Below are positions 9,307 to 17,355 of a stretch of 46,944 nucleotides of DNA, one piece after another. Numbering within the stretch: the stretch's first letter is position 1; each line of letters opens with the position of its first letter. The position numbers were made by a program, and so were the translations under genes. This DNA is from Akkermansia muciniphila (GTDB lineage: Bacteria > Verrucomicrobiota > Verrucomicrobiia > Limisphaerales > SIAT01). A model generated the notes under the pieces. That model searched no databases, was not told where the DNA came from, and worked only from the letters and a program-made list of their open reading frames with translations. The stretch spans positions 1 through 46,944 of the forward strand of contig CAMASG010000012.1 in NCBI GenBank assembly GCA_945860945.1, in the 5' to 3' direction.

Positions 9307-9444
9307 ATGAAGAAAGCGAAGAAAAAGTTGGCTTTTCCGCGGCGGCAATGGCAAACCAACCCCTCTACGCGGGTCAAAGCGTCCGCGAAAGTTTATTCCC
9401 GCGCCAAAGCCAAGGGGCCGAAGCGCGGCCAAGACGAGAGATGA
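9307..9444 (+). CDS. Hidden 45-residue basic protein upstream of hisG
   Basis: A small open frame from ATG at 9307 to TGA at 9442-9444, coding a strongly basic protein ([10 protein letters not shown] at the start, a [18 protein letters not shown] centre and a [12 protein letters not shown] end). Its stop overlaps the hisG start (ATGA), the same coupling seen between real gene pairs in this window. About a third of the residues are Lys or Arg, which suggests nucleic-acid or ribosome binding. The central W-x-x-N-P-x-T-R-V-K pattern with Lys and Tyr downstream looks like short basic hypothetical proteins I recall from other bacteria, but I cannot confirm a family. Composition and coupling are the only support. 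Confidence 0.6.
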   Translation: MKKAKKKLAFPRRQWQTNPSTRVKASAKVYSRAKAKGPKRGQDER

Positions 9445-10319
9445 GCAAACAGATTTTAAGGTTCGGGCTGCCGAAGGGCAGTTTGCAGGAGGCTACACTG
9501 GAGAAGATGGCTAAGGCTGGCTTCAATATCCAGGTGAGCAACCGTTCGTACATTCCGTACGTGGACGATCCGGAGCTCGAGATTCGGATGTTCCGCGCGC
9601 AGGAGATGAGCCGCTACGTGGAGCACGGCTACCTCGATTGCGGCATCACTGGACACGACTGGATTGTCGAGAACGGTTCGAAGGTGCAAGAGGTGGGCGA
9701 ATTTCTTTTCAGCAAAGCGACACGCCAAGCCGCGCGCTGGGTGTTGGCTGTCCCGGAGCAATCGCCCATCAAGTCGGTGAAAGATTTGCAGGGCAAACGG
9801 ATCGCCAGCGAAGTGGTGAACATTACCAAACAGTTTCTTCGCAAGCACAAGGTGAAGGCGGAAGTGGAGTTTTCTTGGGGCGCCACCGAAGTGAAGGCGC
9901 ACGAGTTGGTGGACGCGATTGTGGATGTGACCGAGACCGGGGCCTCGCTTCGCGCGAACAAGCTGCGCATCGTGGAGACATTGCTCACTTCGACGCCGCG
10001 ATTGGTCGCCAATCACGACGCTTGGAAGAATTCGTGGAAGCGCAAGAAGATCGAGACCATCGCGATGCTGTTGAAGGGCGCGCTCGATGCCGAGGCGAAG
10101 GTGGGATTAAAGCTGAACATCGCCGAAAAGAATTTAGCGAGCTTGCTGGCCACGTTGCCCGCGCTCCGCAATCCGACCATCTCCAGCCTGAGCCAAAAGG
10201 GCTGGGTGGCGGTCGAAACAATCATCGACGAACACATCGTCCGAGAGATCATTCCGCAACTCAAGGCCGCCGGGGCGGAAGGAATCATTGAATACCCCTT
10301 GAACAAGGTGGTATACTGA
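9441..10319 (+). CDS. hisG: ATP phosphoribosyltransferase, long form
   Basis: First enzyme of histidine synthesis; condenses ATP with PRPP and is the pathway's feedback point. The 292-residue protein starts with [18 protein letters not shown], the family N-terminus. [12 protein letters not shown] and the PRPP-binding region ([22 protein letters not shown]) follow. The length and the C-terminal domain after about residue 215 ([14 protein letters not shown], ending [13 protein letters not shown]) mark the long, homohexameric HisG with its own histidine-binding regulatory domain, so no HisZ is needed. The start is ATG 9441, overlapping the stop of the small basic ORF; the longer open frame upstream is a different reading of that ORF. 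Confidence 0.95.
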   Translation: MSKQILRFGLPKGSLQEATLEKMAKAGFNIQVSNRSYIPYVDDPELEIRMFRAQEMSRYVEHGYLDCGITGHDWIVENGSKVQEVGEFLFSKATRQAARWVLAVPEQSPIKSVKDLQGKRIASEVVNITKQFLRKHKVKAEVEFSWGATEVKAHELVDAIVDVTETGASLRANKLRIVETLLTSTPRLVANHDAWKNSWKRKKIETIAMLLKGALDAEAKVGLKLNIAEKNLASLLATLPALRNPTISSLSQKGWVAVETIIDEHIVREIIPQLKAAGAEGIIEYPLNKVVY

Positions 10320-10342
10320 GCGTCCGTTAAAAGAACATATAT

Positions 10343-10444
10343 ATGGGTTCACTGAAGAAACGCCGGAAAGCGAAGATCAACAAACACAAGCGCCGTAAGA
10401 AGCTTCGCGCCAATCGGCACAAGAAGCGTACCTGGCAGAAGTAG
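10343..10444 (+). CDS. 33-residue AURKAIP1/COX24-domain (bS22/mS38-like) protein
   Basis: A tiny, extremely basic ORF: it begins [20 protein letters not shown] and ends RHKKRTWQK before a TAG. Nearly two thirds of residues are Lys, Arg or His. The S-L-K-K-R-R-K-x-K-x-x-K-H-K-R-x-K-x-x-x-x-R pattern is the AURKAIP1/COX24 signature shared by mitochondrial mS38 and bacterial bS22-type mini proteins of the small ribosomal subunit. Known bS22 binds 16S rRNA near the decoding region; that role is transferred by family. It sits between hisG and the TPR lipoprotein gene, 23 bases after the hisG stop. It falls below usual gene-calling length limits but is likely real. Confidence 0.85.
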   Translation: MGSLKKRRKAKINKHKRRKKLRANRHKKRTWQK

Positions 10445-10505
10445 TCGGGCACCGCGCAATCCTTTGGGGCCGCGTGCAGCAAGTCGCTGCGCGCGGATTC
10501 TCCTT

Positions 10506-12185
10506 ATGCGACTCAACCAATCCTCCATCTGGGCCACCTTGCTCGCTGGCGGATTGCTTTTTGTCGGCTGCGCCACCGACGAGACGGCGTATCTCCCGAA
10601 GTTCAAACCAGTCCAACCGGTCGAGGTCGCGCCCACTCGCGACGCCGAGGAGTTGGAGCGACGCATCCAAGCGATGGCGCACTTTGGTGCGGGCGTCAGT
10701 TACGAGTTGCGTGGCGAACAAGCCAAGGCGCAGGAAGAATTTTATCAAGCGGCGATGGCGGACTCCACCAACGAACCGGTGGTGGTCGAAGTCGCTCGTC
10801 GGTTGATTCGCCAAAAGGATAGCGACCGCGCTATCTCACTGCTCATTCAAGCGACGGGAAATTCAAAGGCGTCGGCAAACCTGTACGCGTTGCTTGGCGT
10901 GGCCTACGCGCAAGCGGGCAAACAGGAGTTGGCCATTCTCGCGAGCGACTCCGCCCTTCAGAAAAATCCGAAGCTCCCGCAGGCGTATCAGAACCTCATC
11001 CAGATTTATCTGCAGAACGAGCGCCTGCCCGAGGCGTTGAAGGTGCTCGCAAAAGCGTCTCAGCAGAAAGGCGGCGACGCCGGTTTCTACACGAGCCTCG
11101 CGGAGCTTTATCTTGCCATCACACGGGCGCATCCGACGGAGATGGATCGCCTGCATCCGCGGATTCTCACTCTTCTGGCGGAAGCCAAGCGTTTGAACAC
11201 CGACAGCGCCGCAGTGTTGCAGCGGATGGGCGAGGCGTTCCGTAGCCTCGGCGAATTTGCGCAGGCAGCCGAAGCGTATGCGCGCATGCAGGTGCTTTTC
11301 CCAGGGAATCCGCAAGTGCGCGAGCGCTTGACGGAATTGTACCTGCAGTCGGGCAATCGGAAGAAAGCTGCCGAGTTGATTGAGGAGCTCCTGCGTGATT
11401 TCCCTGCGAATCCACAGGGGAATTATCTGCTTGGCCTCATCGCTGCGGACGAAAAACAATTCGCCCGCGCCGTGGAGTTTTTGAGCAAAGCCGTGCTGCT
11501 CGATCCTGAGATGGAGACGGCCTATCACGAATTGGCCAGCATGCAGCTCGCCCTGGAAAAGCCGCAGGAAGCGCTCGCCACGCTCGACAAGGCGCGCGCG
11601 CGGTTCCGCTCGAACTTCATTCTGGAGTTCTATTCCTCGCTCGTGCAGTCGCGCCTCAAAGATTATCCCAAAGCGCTCCGCCATCTCGTCGCCGCTGAAA
11701 CTCACGCGCGCGCCACCGAACCGCAGCGGCTGACGCCGCAGTTCTATTTCCAGTTGGGCGCAACGTTGGAACGGAACAAGAACCACGCCGAGGCTGAGAA
11801 GTATTTCCTGCTCGCGATCAAGCAATTGCCCGACTTCGCCGACGCGTTGAACTATCTCGGCTACATGTGGGTCGAGCGCGGCGAGCGGATGGACGAGGCG
11901 AAATTAATGATCGAGAAAGCCGTGAAAGCCGAGCCGACGAACGCCGCTTTTCTAGACAGCATGGCGTGGGTGCTCTTTAAGCTCGGCCGCGCGCGCGAGG
12001 CTCTCGACTGGCAACTCCGCGCGCTCAAGCATTTGAAAGAACCCGACGCCACGCTGCACGAGCACCTCGGCGACATCTATCTTTCGCTCAAGCAGCCGAG
12101 CAAATCCCGCGAGCACTGGCGCAAGTCGCTCGCCATCGAAACCAACGCGGAGATTCAGAAGAAGCTCGACGCGTTGCCGAAGTGA
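10506..12185 (+). CDS. TPR-repeat lipoprotein
   Basis: A 559-residue exported protein made almost wholly of tetratricopeptide repeats. The N-terminus has a hydrophobic segment ending in a lipobox (LLFVGC), so it is predicted to be a lipoprotein. Repeats run from about residue 60 to the end; clear examples are ALLGVAYAQAGKQELAILAS, RMGEAFRSLGEFAQAAEAYA, YLLGLIAADEKQFARAVEFL and LNYLGYMWVERGERMDEAKL. TPR arrays scaffold protein complexes; no catalytic domain is present and the partner is unknown. The C-terminal repeats resemble those of PEP-CTERM or cell-wall-associated TPR proteins, but that is weak. The start is ATG 10506, since an upstream TTG-led extension would bury the lipobox. Confidence 0.88.
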   Translation: MRLNQSSIWATLLAGGLLFVGCATDETAYLPKFKPVQPVEVAPTRDAEELERRIQAMAHFGAGVSYELRGEQAKAQEEFYQAAMADSTNEPVVVEVARRLIRQKDSDRAISLLIQATGNSKASANLYALLGVAYAQAGKQELAILASDSALQKNPKLPQAYQNLIQIYLQNERLPEALKVLAKASQQKGGDAGFYTSLAELYLAITRAHPTEMDRLHPRILTLLAEAKRLNTDSAAVLQRMGEAFRSLGEFAQAAEAYARMQVLFPGNPQVRERLTELYLQSGNRKKAAELIEELLRDFPANPQGNYLLGLIAADEKQFARAVEFLSKAVLLDPEMETAYHELASMQLALEKPQEALATLDKARARFRSNFILEFYSSLVQSRLKDYPKALRHLVAAETHARATEPQRLTPQFYFQLGATLERNKNHAEAEKYFLLAIKQLPDFADALNYLGYMWVERGERMDEAKLMIEKAVKAEPTNAAFLDSMAWVLFKLGRAREALDWQLRALKHLKEPDATLHEHLGDIYLSLKQPSKSREHWRKSLAIETNAEIQKKLDALPK

Positions 12186-12194
12186 AGTGATTGC

Positions 12195-12584
12195 ATGTCC
12201 GACCGTTTTCGCATCCACTACACCGTCGCCGACGCTCGGGACCTTTTGCCGCACTTGCGTGGATGGTTTGATCAACTCGATCATCTCCGCCAGCGCGTTG
12301 AGCAGAACGACGCGGCGCTTGCTAAGTTACTTGAGGGTGGGCGCGATGTGGGCGGCGAAGCCGCGAATCGGCAAGTGATTGCGTTGGCCGAGTTCAAGCG
12401 CGTGCTTAATGAGTTTGATCGCCGCGAGATTCAGGTTAAAGATTTGGAACGCGGGCTCGTGGATTTTCCGGCGTTCGTTGGCGGGCGTGAGGTTTTCCTC
12501 TGCTGGGAACGGGATGAGGAAGACATCACCCACTGGCACGACCTCGATACCGGTTATTCGAGGCGCGAGTCGCTGGATGAATGA
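12195..12584 (+). CDS. DUF2203 family protein
   Basis: A 129-residue cytoplasmic protein of the DUF2203 family, function unknown. It has the family's helical first half (YTVADARDLLPHLRGWFDQL, probably coiled) and its signature second half: RGLVDFPAF, GREVFLCWERDEEDITHWHDLDTGYSRR. It lies 9 bases after the TPR lipoprotein stop and ends the yacG-purN-hisG cluster. There is no signal peptide or membrane segment. Length and motifs match the family well, so the family call is secure although nothing can be said on activity. Confidence 0.85.
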   Translation: MSDRFRIHYTVADARDLLPHLRGWFDQLDHLRQRVEQNDAALAKLLEGGRDVGGEAANRQVIALAEFKRVLNEFDRREIQVKDLERGLVDFPAFVGGREVFLCWERDEEDITHWHDLDTGYSRRESLDE

Positions 12585-12654
12585 ATTTTAAAATGCGGCC
12601 GCTTAACAAATAGTGGTCGGATTTGGTATCAGGAAAATAATTGGAACAACACAG

Positions 12655-12678
12655 GCGGCTTGACCGTCTGACAGCCGC
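12655..12678 (+). repeat. Inverted repeat just before the ABC operon start
   Basis: GCGGCT at 12655-12660 and AGCCGC at 12673-12678 can pair around a 12-base loop that ends one base before the ATG of the ABC ATPase gene at 12680. Such a hairpin would cover the ribosome-binding region, and no Shine-Dalgarno is visible there. It may lower translation of the first cistron, or be chance. Confidence 0.3.
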
Positions 12679-12679
12679 G

Positions 12680-13414
12680 ATGATCAAAGTTGAGAATCTG
12701 AAGAAGATGTTCGGCGCGAAAACGGCGGTGGACGATGTGTCCTTCACCGTCGGTCGCGGCGAGGTGCTGGGCTTTCTCGGGCCGAACGGCGCGGGCAAAT
12801 CCACCACGATGCGAATGGTGACCGGCTATCTCACGCCCACCGGCGGCCGTGTGACCGTGGGCGGGCACGATGTTGCCGAGCAACCAGTGCTGGCCAAGAG
12901 TCGCATCGGCTATCTGCCCGAGAATGCGCCTGCCTATCCCGACATGACGGTGCGCGGCTTCCTGCGTTTCTCGGCGGAGATTCGCGGACTGCAGGGCACC
13001 GCTCGCGATATCGCGGTGGATCGAGTGGTGGAAACCTGTTCGCTCAAAGGAGTCCTGCACCAAAACATCGAGACGCTTTCCAAAGGTTACAAACACCGCA
13101 CCTGCTTCGCGCAGTCGCTGATTCACGATCCCGACGTCCTTGTGCTCGACGAACCGACCGACGGCCTCGACCCGAACCAGAAGTTCGAGGCGCGCAATCT
13201 CATTCGCCGCATGGGCGAGAAAAAGGCGATTCTCTTTTCCACGCACATTCTCGAAGAGGTGGACGCCGTTTGCTCGCGCGTGATCATCATCGACCACGGC
13301 CGCATCGTGGCCAATGGCACGCCGGACGAATTGAAAAAGCGCGTGCCTTCCGGCCGCTTGGAGGATCTTTTCCGTAACCTCACATTGTCGGACACCGTGA
13401 AGGGAGGCAAATAA
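12680..13414 (+). CDS. ABC transporter ATP-binding protein, GldA-like
   Basis: A 244-residue nucleotide-binding subunit. Walker A is GPNGAGKST (near residue 38), the Q-loop region is GYLPENAPAY, the signature is LSKGYKHR, Walker B is VLVLDEPTDGLDP and the H-loop is FSTHILEE. The signature motif and the following permease, GldG-like and DUF4340 genes place it with the GldA/NatA group of ABC-2 exporters. In Bacteroidota, GldA works with GldF and GldG in gliding; in other phyla the same set is found without known gliding, so the substrate is open here. The start is ATG 12680; the stop overlaps the permease start by one base. Confidence 0.93.
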   Translation: MIKVENLKKMFGAKTAVDDVSFTVGRGEVLGFLGPNGAGKSTTMRMVTGYLTPTGGRVTVGGHDVAEQPVLAKSRIGYLPENAPAYPDMTVRGFLRFSAEIRGLQGTARDIAVDRVVETCSLKGVLHQNIETLSKGYKHRTCFAQSLIHDPDVLVLDEPTDGLDPNQKFEARNLIRRMGEKKAILFSTHILEEVDAVCSRVIIIDHGRIVANGTPDELKKRVPSGRLEDLFRNLTLSDTVKGGK

Positions 13415-14163
13415 TGAACTCACCCTTGACAAACATCCGCCTCATCGCGAAGCGCGAACTGGTTGGCTACTTCGCCTCGCCGGTCGCGTACATCTTCATC
13501 GTCATCTTCCTGCTGCTGGCGGGATTCTTCACCTTCATGGTGAGCGGCTTTTTCGACCGCGGCGAAGCGACGCTCACGGCCTTCTTCATCTGGCATCCGT
13601 GGCTCTACCTTTTCCTCGTGCCATCGGTCGGCATGCGACTCTGGTCGGAGGAGCGACGCTCGGGCACGATGGAATTCCTGCTCACCCTGCCGATTACCAC
13701 GTGGCAGGCGATCGCTGGAAAGTTTCTCGCCTCGTGGCTTTTCCTCGGCGTGGCACTGGTGCTGACCTTTCCATTGGTGATCACGGTGAATCACCTCGGT
13801 AATCCCGACAACGGCGTGATCCTCGGCGGCTACGTCGGAAGCTTTCTGATGGCCGGAAGTTATCTCGCGGTGAGCTGTCTCACCTCAGCCATCACTCGTA
13901 ATCAAGTAGTGAGCTTCATCATGTCGGTGGTCGTCTGTCTCTTTCTCATTCTGGCGGGTTGGCCGCCGGTGACGAACTTCCTCGCCGGCCTTTCACCGAA
14001 CAGCACGTGGTTGGTGGATTTGGCCTCGGGCCTCAGCGTGATGACGCATTTCGAGGGTTTTCAACGCGGCGTGATCGACGTTCGCGACCTGCTATTTTTC
14101 CTTTCGCTCATCGGCTTTTCGCTCGTTGCGACGGCAGCGGTGGTGCGGGGTATTCGCGAGTAA
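13414..14163 (+). CDS. ABC-2 type permease, GldF-like
   Basis: A 249-residue integral membrane protein with six predicted helices, the usual ABC-2 permease layout. It begins with a short cytoplasmic segment (IRLIAKRELVGYFASPVAYIF) typical of this class, and the hydrophobic runs include FIVIFLLLAGFFTF, ALVLTFPLVITV and FFLSLIGFSLVATAAVV. The RLWSEERRSGTMEFLLTLP segment after the second helix is the family hallmark coupling region. It forms the channel for the adjacent ATPase and shares a one-base overlap with it. Confidence 0.92.
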   Translation: MNSPLTNIRLIAKRELVGYFASPVAYIFIVIFLLLAGFFTFMVSGFFDRGEATLTAFFIWHPWLYLFLVPSVGMRLWSEERRSGTMEFLLTLPITTWQAIAGKFLASWLFLGVALVLTFPLVITVNHLGNPDNGVILGGYVGSFLMAGSYLAVSCLTSAITRNQVVSFIMSVVVCLFLILAGWPPVTNFLAGLSPNSTWLVDLASGLSVMTHFEGFQRGVIDVRDLLFFLSLIGFSLVATAAVVRGIRE

Positions 14164-14175
14164 CTGAGCTTTCCT

Positions 14176-16110
14176 ATGAACAAGACGAAGCTGGAACACG
14201 GTCTCTTTTCCGTCGCAGGTATCGCGGCGCTGAGCGTCATTCTTGTGGCGATCAACTTCCTCGCAAGTCCGTTGCGCCTGCGCACCGATTTGACGAAGGA
14301 GAAACTTCACACTCTTTCGCCGGGCACGAAAACCATCCTCGCCAAACTCGATACACCGGTGAAGGTGCGTTTCTATTCCACGCAGACGCGGGGGAATTCG
14401 CCCGAGGAGGTCTTCCTCAAGAATTACGCCAAGCGCGTCGAAGACCTGCTCAGTGAATATCGCCAATCCTCGCGGAACATCATCATCGAGAAACTCGATC
14501 CGCAGCCGGATTCCGACGCGGAAGATTCCGCACGACTCGACGGCGTGGAAGGCGAACCGTTGCCGAGCGGCGAGACATTTTACCTCGGCATCGCCGTGAG
14601 TTCGCTCGATGAGAAGGCGCTGTTGCCACCGCTCTCGCCGCGTAACGAGAATTTGCTCGAGTACGAACTTTCCCGCGCCATCGCGCGCGTCGCGAATCCG
14701 ACGAAGGTCGTGGTCGGGGTGATGACTCAATTGCCTGTCTTCGGGCAACCCGGTAATCCGATGATGCGCCAGATGGGACAGGGCGGCGGCGGTACCGATC
14801 CATGGGCTTTCGTTAGTACGTTGAAGCGCGATTTCGAAGTGCGGCCGGTCGAGATGGCCGTCGAGAGAATCGACGAGGCAATCAAAGTGTTACTCGTCGT
14901 TCATCCGCGCGACATCACGCCGCAGGCGCAGTTCGCGATCGATCAGTTCGTGCTGCGCGGCGGCAAACTCGTGGCCTTCCTCGATCCCGTCTCGCTCGTG
15001 GACCAACGTAACACAGGCGGCAATCCGATGATGGGCGGCGGTCCGCCGAGCGCTTCGACGCTCGATTTGCTTCTGCCGACTTGGGGCGTGAAACTGGATA
15101 AATCCAAAGTCGTGGCGGACGTAAACTTCGTGACGCGGATGATGCGCCAAAACCGTGTCGAACCGACGCCAACCGTTCTCTCGGTGAACGCCGCGGGCAT
15201 CAACGCCACCGACGCAGCCACCGCGCAGATTGATTCACTGCTGCTGCCTTTTGCGGGCGCGTTTACCGAAGAAACCGCGGCGGCCGCTTCTGGTAATGGT
15301 TTGAAACGGACAGCGCTAATCAAGAGCACCCGCGATTCCGCGATGGTCGAGGGTTTCCTCGCGCAGATGTCCGTCGCTGAAGCGATGAAGGGTTTTAAGC
15401 CCGGTGGGCGCGAACTCGAGATCGCGGTTCGACTCGCTGGTAAATTCAAGACCGCGTTTCCCGATGGCAAGCCGCAAACCGCGCCTGCCGAACCGGAGAA
15501 GCCCGGCGAAAAGCCAAAAGAGAAGCAGCCCGATGGTTCGCTCAAGGAATCCAAAACCGAGAATGCCGTGGTGCTGATTGCCGATGCGGATTTTCTCGCC
15601 GATCAGTTCAGCGTGCAGGTGCAGGAGTTCTTTGGTCAGCGCGTGATTGCCCCGCGCGGTGGCAATCTCCCCTTCGTGCAGAATCTCGTTGAGCAGATGG
15701 CTGGCGACGAGAATCTCATCAACGCTCGCAGCCGCGCTACGCTCAACCGGCCGTTCGAGCGTGTGCGCCAAATCGAGGCGCAGGCGGAAGAGCGTTTCCG
15801 CAGCAAGATTGAAGACATCGAGAAAAACCTGCAGGAAACCCAGCGCGAGCTGAACGAGTTGCAGCGCAGCAAGGATCCGAAACAGAAGTTCATTCTCTCA
15901 CCGGAGCAGCAGGTCGCGCTGGAGAAGTTCCGAAAGCAGGAAGCGGAGACCAAGCTCGAGCTGAAGAAAGTTCGCAAGGAACTGCGCGCGGAGATCGAAT
16001 CGCTCCAGAACCGCATCAAGTGGCTCAACATCGCGGCGATGCCGTTGCTCGTCGCGTTTGCTGGAGCCGCCTTTTTCATCCTGAAACGGAAACGCACCCC
16101 GACCACATGA
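14176..16110 (+). CDS. GldG-like ABC transporter auxiliary protein
   Basis: A 644-residue membrane-anchored protein matching the GldG / ABC-type uncharacterised transport family. An N-terminal helix (about residues 12-35) precedes the family hallmark RTDLTKEKLHTLSPGTKTIL. A large periplasmic region follows, with the VVVHPRDITPQAQFAIDQFVLRGG segment. Residues 345-620 hold a Glu/Lys-rich stretch and a coiled coil (EERFRSKIEDIEKNLQETQ and on). A second transmembrane helix (LNIAAMPLLVAFAGAAFFIL) ends in a basic cytoplasmic tail. It follows the permease by 12 bases and its stop overlaps the next start (ATGA), so the four proteins are probably made together. The transported substrate is unknown. 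Confidence 0.88.
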   Translation: MNKTKLEHGLFSVAGIAALSVILVAINFLASPLRLRTDLTKEKLHTLSPGTKTILAKLDTPVKVRFYSTQTRGNSPEEVFLKNYAKRVEDLLSEYRQSSRNIIIEKLDPQPDSDAEDSARLDGVEGEPLPSGETFYLGIAVSSLDEKALLPPLSPRNENLLEYELSRAIARVANPTKVVVGVMTQLPVFGQPGNPMMRQMGQGGGGTDPWAFVSTLKRDFEVRPVEMAVERIDEAIKVLLVVHPRDITPQAQFAIDQFVLRGGKLVAFLDPVSLVDQRNTGGNPMMGGGPPSASTLDLLLPTWGVKLDKSKVVADVNFVTRMMRQNRVEPTPTVLSVNAAGINATDAATAQIDSLLLPFAGAFTEETAAAASGNGLKRTALIKSTRDSAMVEGFLAQMSVAEAMKGFKPGGRELEIAVRLAGKFKTAFPDGKPQTAPAEPEKPGEKPKEKQPDGSLKESKTENAVVLIADADFLADQFSVQVQEFFGQRVIAPRGGNLPFVQNLVEQMAGDENLINARSRATLNRPFERVRQIEAQAEERFRSKIEDIEKNLQETQRELNELQRSKDPKQKFILSPEQQVALEKFRKQEAETKLELKKVRKELRAEIESLQNRIKWLNIAAMPLLVAFAGAAFFILKRKRTPTT

Positions 16111-17285
16111 ACCGTAATCAACTTACTTTGCTGCTGGCTGGCGTGATCGTCTTTGGCTGTCTCGGACTTTGGCGTCAGCAGTCGGCCAAGGAATCCTACC
16201 GCTCGGGTGGCGGTGGGATGGGCGCGAAACTCCTCGCCGGTCTGCCGGTAAACGACGTCGCGCAAATCACCATCCGCCAAGCGACCGGAGAACTGAACCT
16301 CGTGCGCAAGGAAGATGTCTGGCAGGTGAAGGAGCGCGATGGTTACAAGGCGAGTTTCCAGAGCATCAGCGACTTTCTCCGCAAGGCCGTTGACTTGAAA
16401 GTGGTGCAGAGCGAGAAAGCCGGCGCATCGCAATTACCGCGACTGGAGCTGCTCGAACCAGGGAAGGGAACCAATGGCGTCGGAACACTCGTGGAGTTTC
16501 GCGACAAGGACGGCAAGCCGCTTCGCGCTCTGCTGCTTGGCAAAAAGCAGGTGAAGAACTCGGAACAAGCGTCGCCCTTCGGGGGCGGTGAGTTTCCCGT
16601 GGGTCGCTGGGTGATGCATCCGAAAGTGGTGGGCGAGGTCTCACTTATCTCCGAGGCGTTCAATGAGATTGAAGCCAAGCCAGAGCCGTGGCTCGACAAG
16701 GAGTTCGTTCGCGTTGAAAAGGTGCGTGCCATCCGCTACCTCCCACTCGTGGCGACGAATGCGTGGAGCTTGGTCCGCGAGAGCGAAAGTGGTGAATGGA
16801 AACTCGACGGCTCAAAATCAAGCGAACAACTCGACGCTGCCAAAGCTTCGGCCATCGGCAACCCGCTCAACTCGTTCGCTTTCACGGATATCGTGATTGG
16901 CAAAAAGTTCGTGGAAGCCGGCTTCGATAAGCCGACCAGCATTGAACTGGAGACCTTTGACGAATTGACTTACTCACTCAAGATTGGCGCGAAGGCTAGC
17001 GAGGAAGCTGTTCATTTTTCCATCGCTGTCAGCGCCAAATCTCTACCGCCGCGTGTGCCTGGCAAAGATGAAAAACCCGAAGACAAGGCGCGTCTCGATA
17101 AAGCGCACGCGGACAAAGTCAAAGTGCAACAGGACAAACTGACTGCAGAGAAGCGGTTCGAGAAATGGACCTACCTCGTCTCGCGCTGGCCGCTCGATCC
17201 GATTCTCAAAGACCGCGCCCATTTTCTCGCCGAGAAAAAGCCGGAAGGGCCGTCGCCAAAACCAACTGCACCGAAGCTGCCGTAA
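16107..17285 (+). CDS. DUF4340 domain protein of the ABC operon
   Basis: A 392-residue protein with one N-terminal helix (LTLLLAGVIVFGCLGLW) and a long extracytoplasmic part. The repeated beta-rich DUF4340 unit is visible: VAQITIRQATGELNLVRKEDVWQVKERDGYKA, then a second copy around VRAIRYLPLVATNAWSLVRES. DUF4340 proteins usually follow gldG-like genes and are thought to sit at the outer face of the transporter; the function is unproven. The start at ATG 16107 is coupled to the upstream stop. The longer open frame before it overlaps gldG coding sequence and is rejected. It is the last gene of the ABC operon. Confidence 0.88.
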   Translation: MNRNQLTLLLAGVIVFGCLGLWRQQSAKESYRSGGGGMGAKLLAGLPVNDVAQITIRQATGELNLVRKEDVWQVKERDGYKASFQSISDFLRKAVDLKVVQSEKAGASQLPRLELLEPGKGTNGVGTLVEFRDKDGKPLRALLLGKKQVKNSEQASPFGGGEFPVGRWVMHPKVVGEVSLISEAFNEIEAKPEPWLDKEFVRVEKVRAIRYLPLVATNAWSLVRESESGEWKLDGSKSSEQLDAAKASAIGNPLNSFAFTDIVIGKKFVEAGFDKPTSIELETFDELTYSLKIGAKASEEAVHFSIAVSAKSLPPRVPGKDEKPEDKARLDKAHADKVKVQQDKLTAEKRFEKWTYLVSRWPLDPILKDRAHFLAEKKPEGPSPKPTAPKLP

Positions 17286-17301
17286 GTTAACAGGTGGCAG
17301 G

Positions 17302-17331
17302 TTGACAACACGCGGAAGGGAGAGTTAGCTT
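17302..17331 (+). promoter_or_regulatory. Possible sigma-70 promoter for the coiled-coil gene
   Basis: A perfect -35 hexamer TTGACA (17302-17307) is followed after 18 bases by TAGCTT (17326-17331), a weak -10. It lies in the 70-base gap after the DUF4340 gene and 25 bases upstream of the next start, so it could begin a separate transcript for the coiled-coil protein and the small lipoprotein. Confidence 0.35.
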
Positions 17332-17355
17332 CGGACAACCAAAGGAAGATTCATT

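Noticed and set aside
10863-11825. A 320-codon minus-strand frame
   Set aside because: It mirrors the TPR repeats of the plus-strand lipoprotein; composition is explained by the opposite strand.
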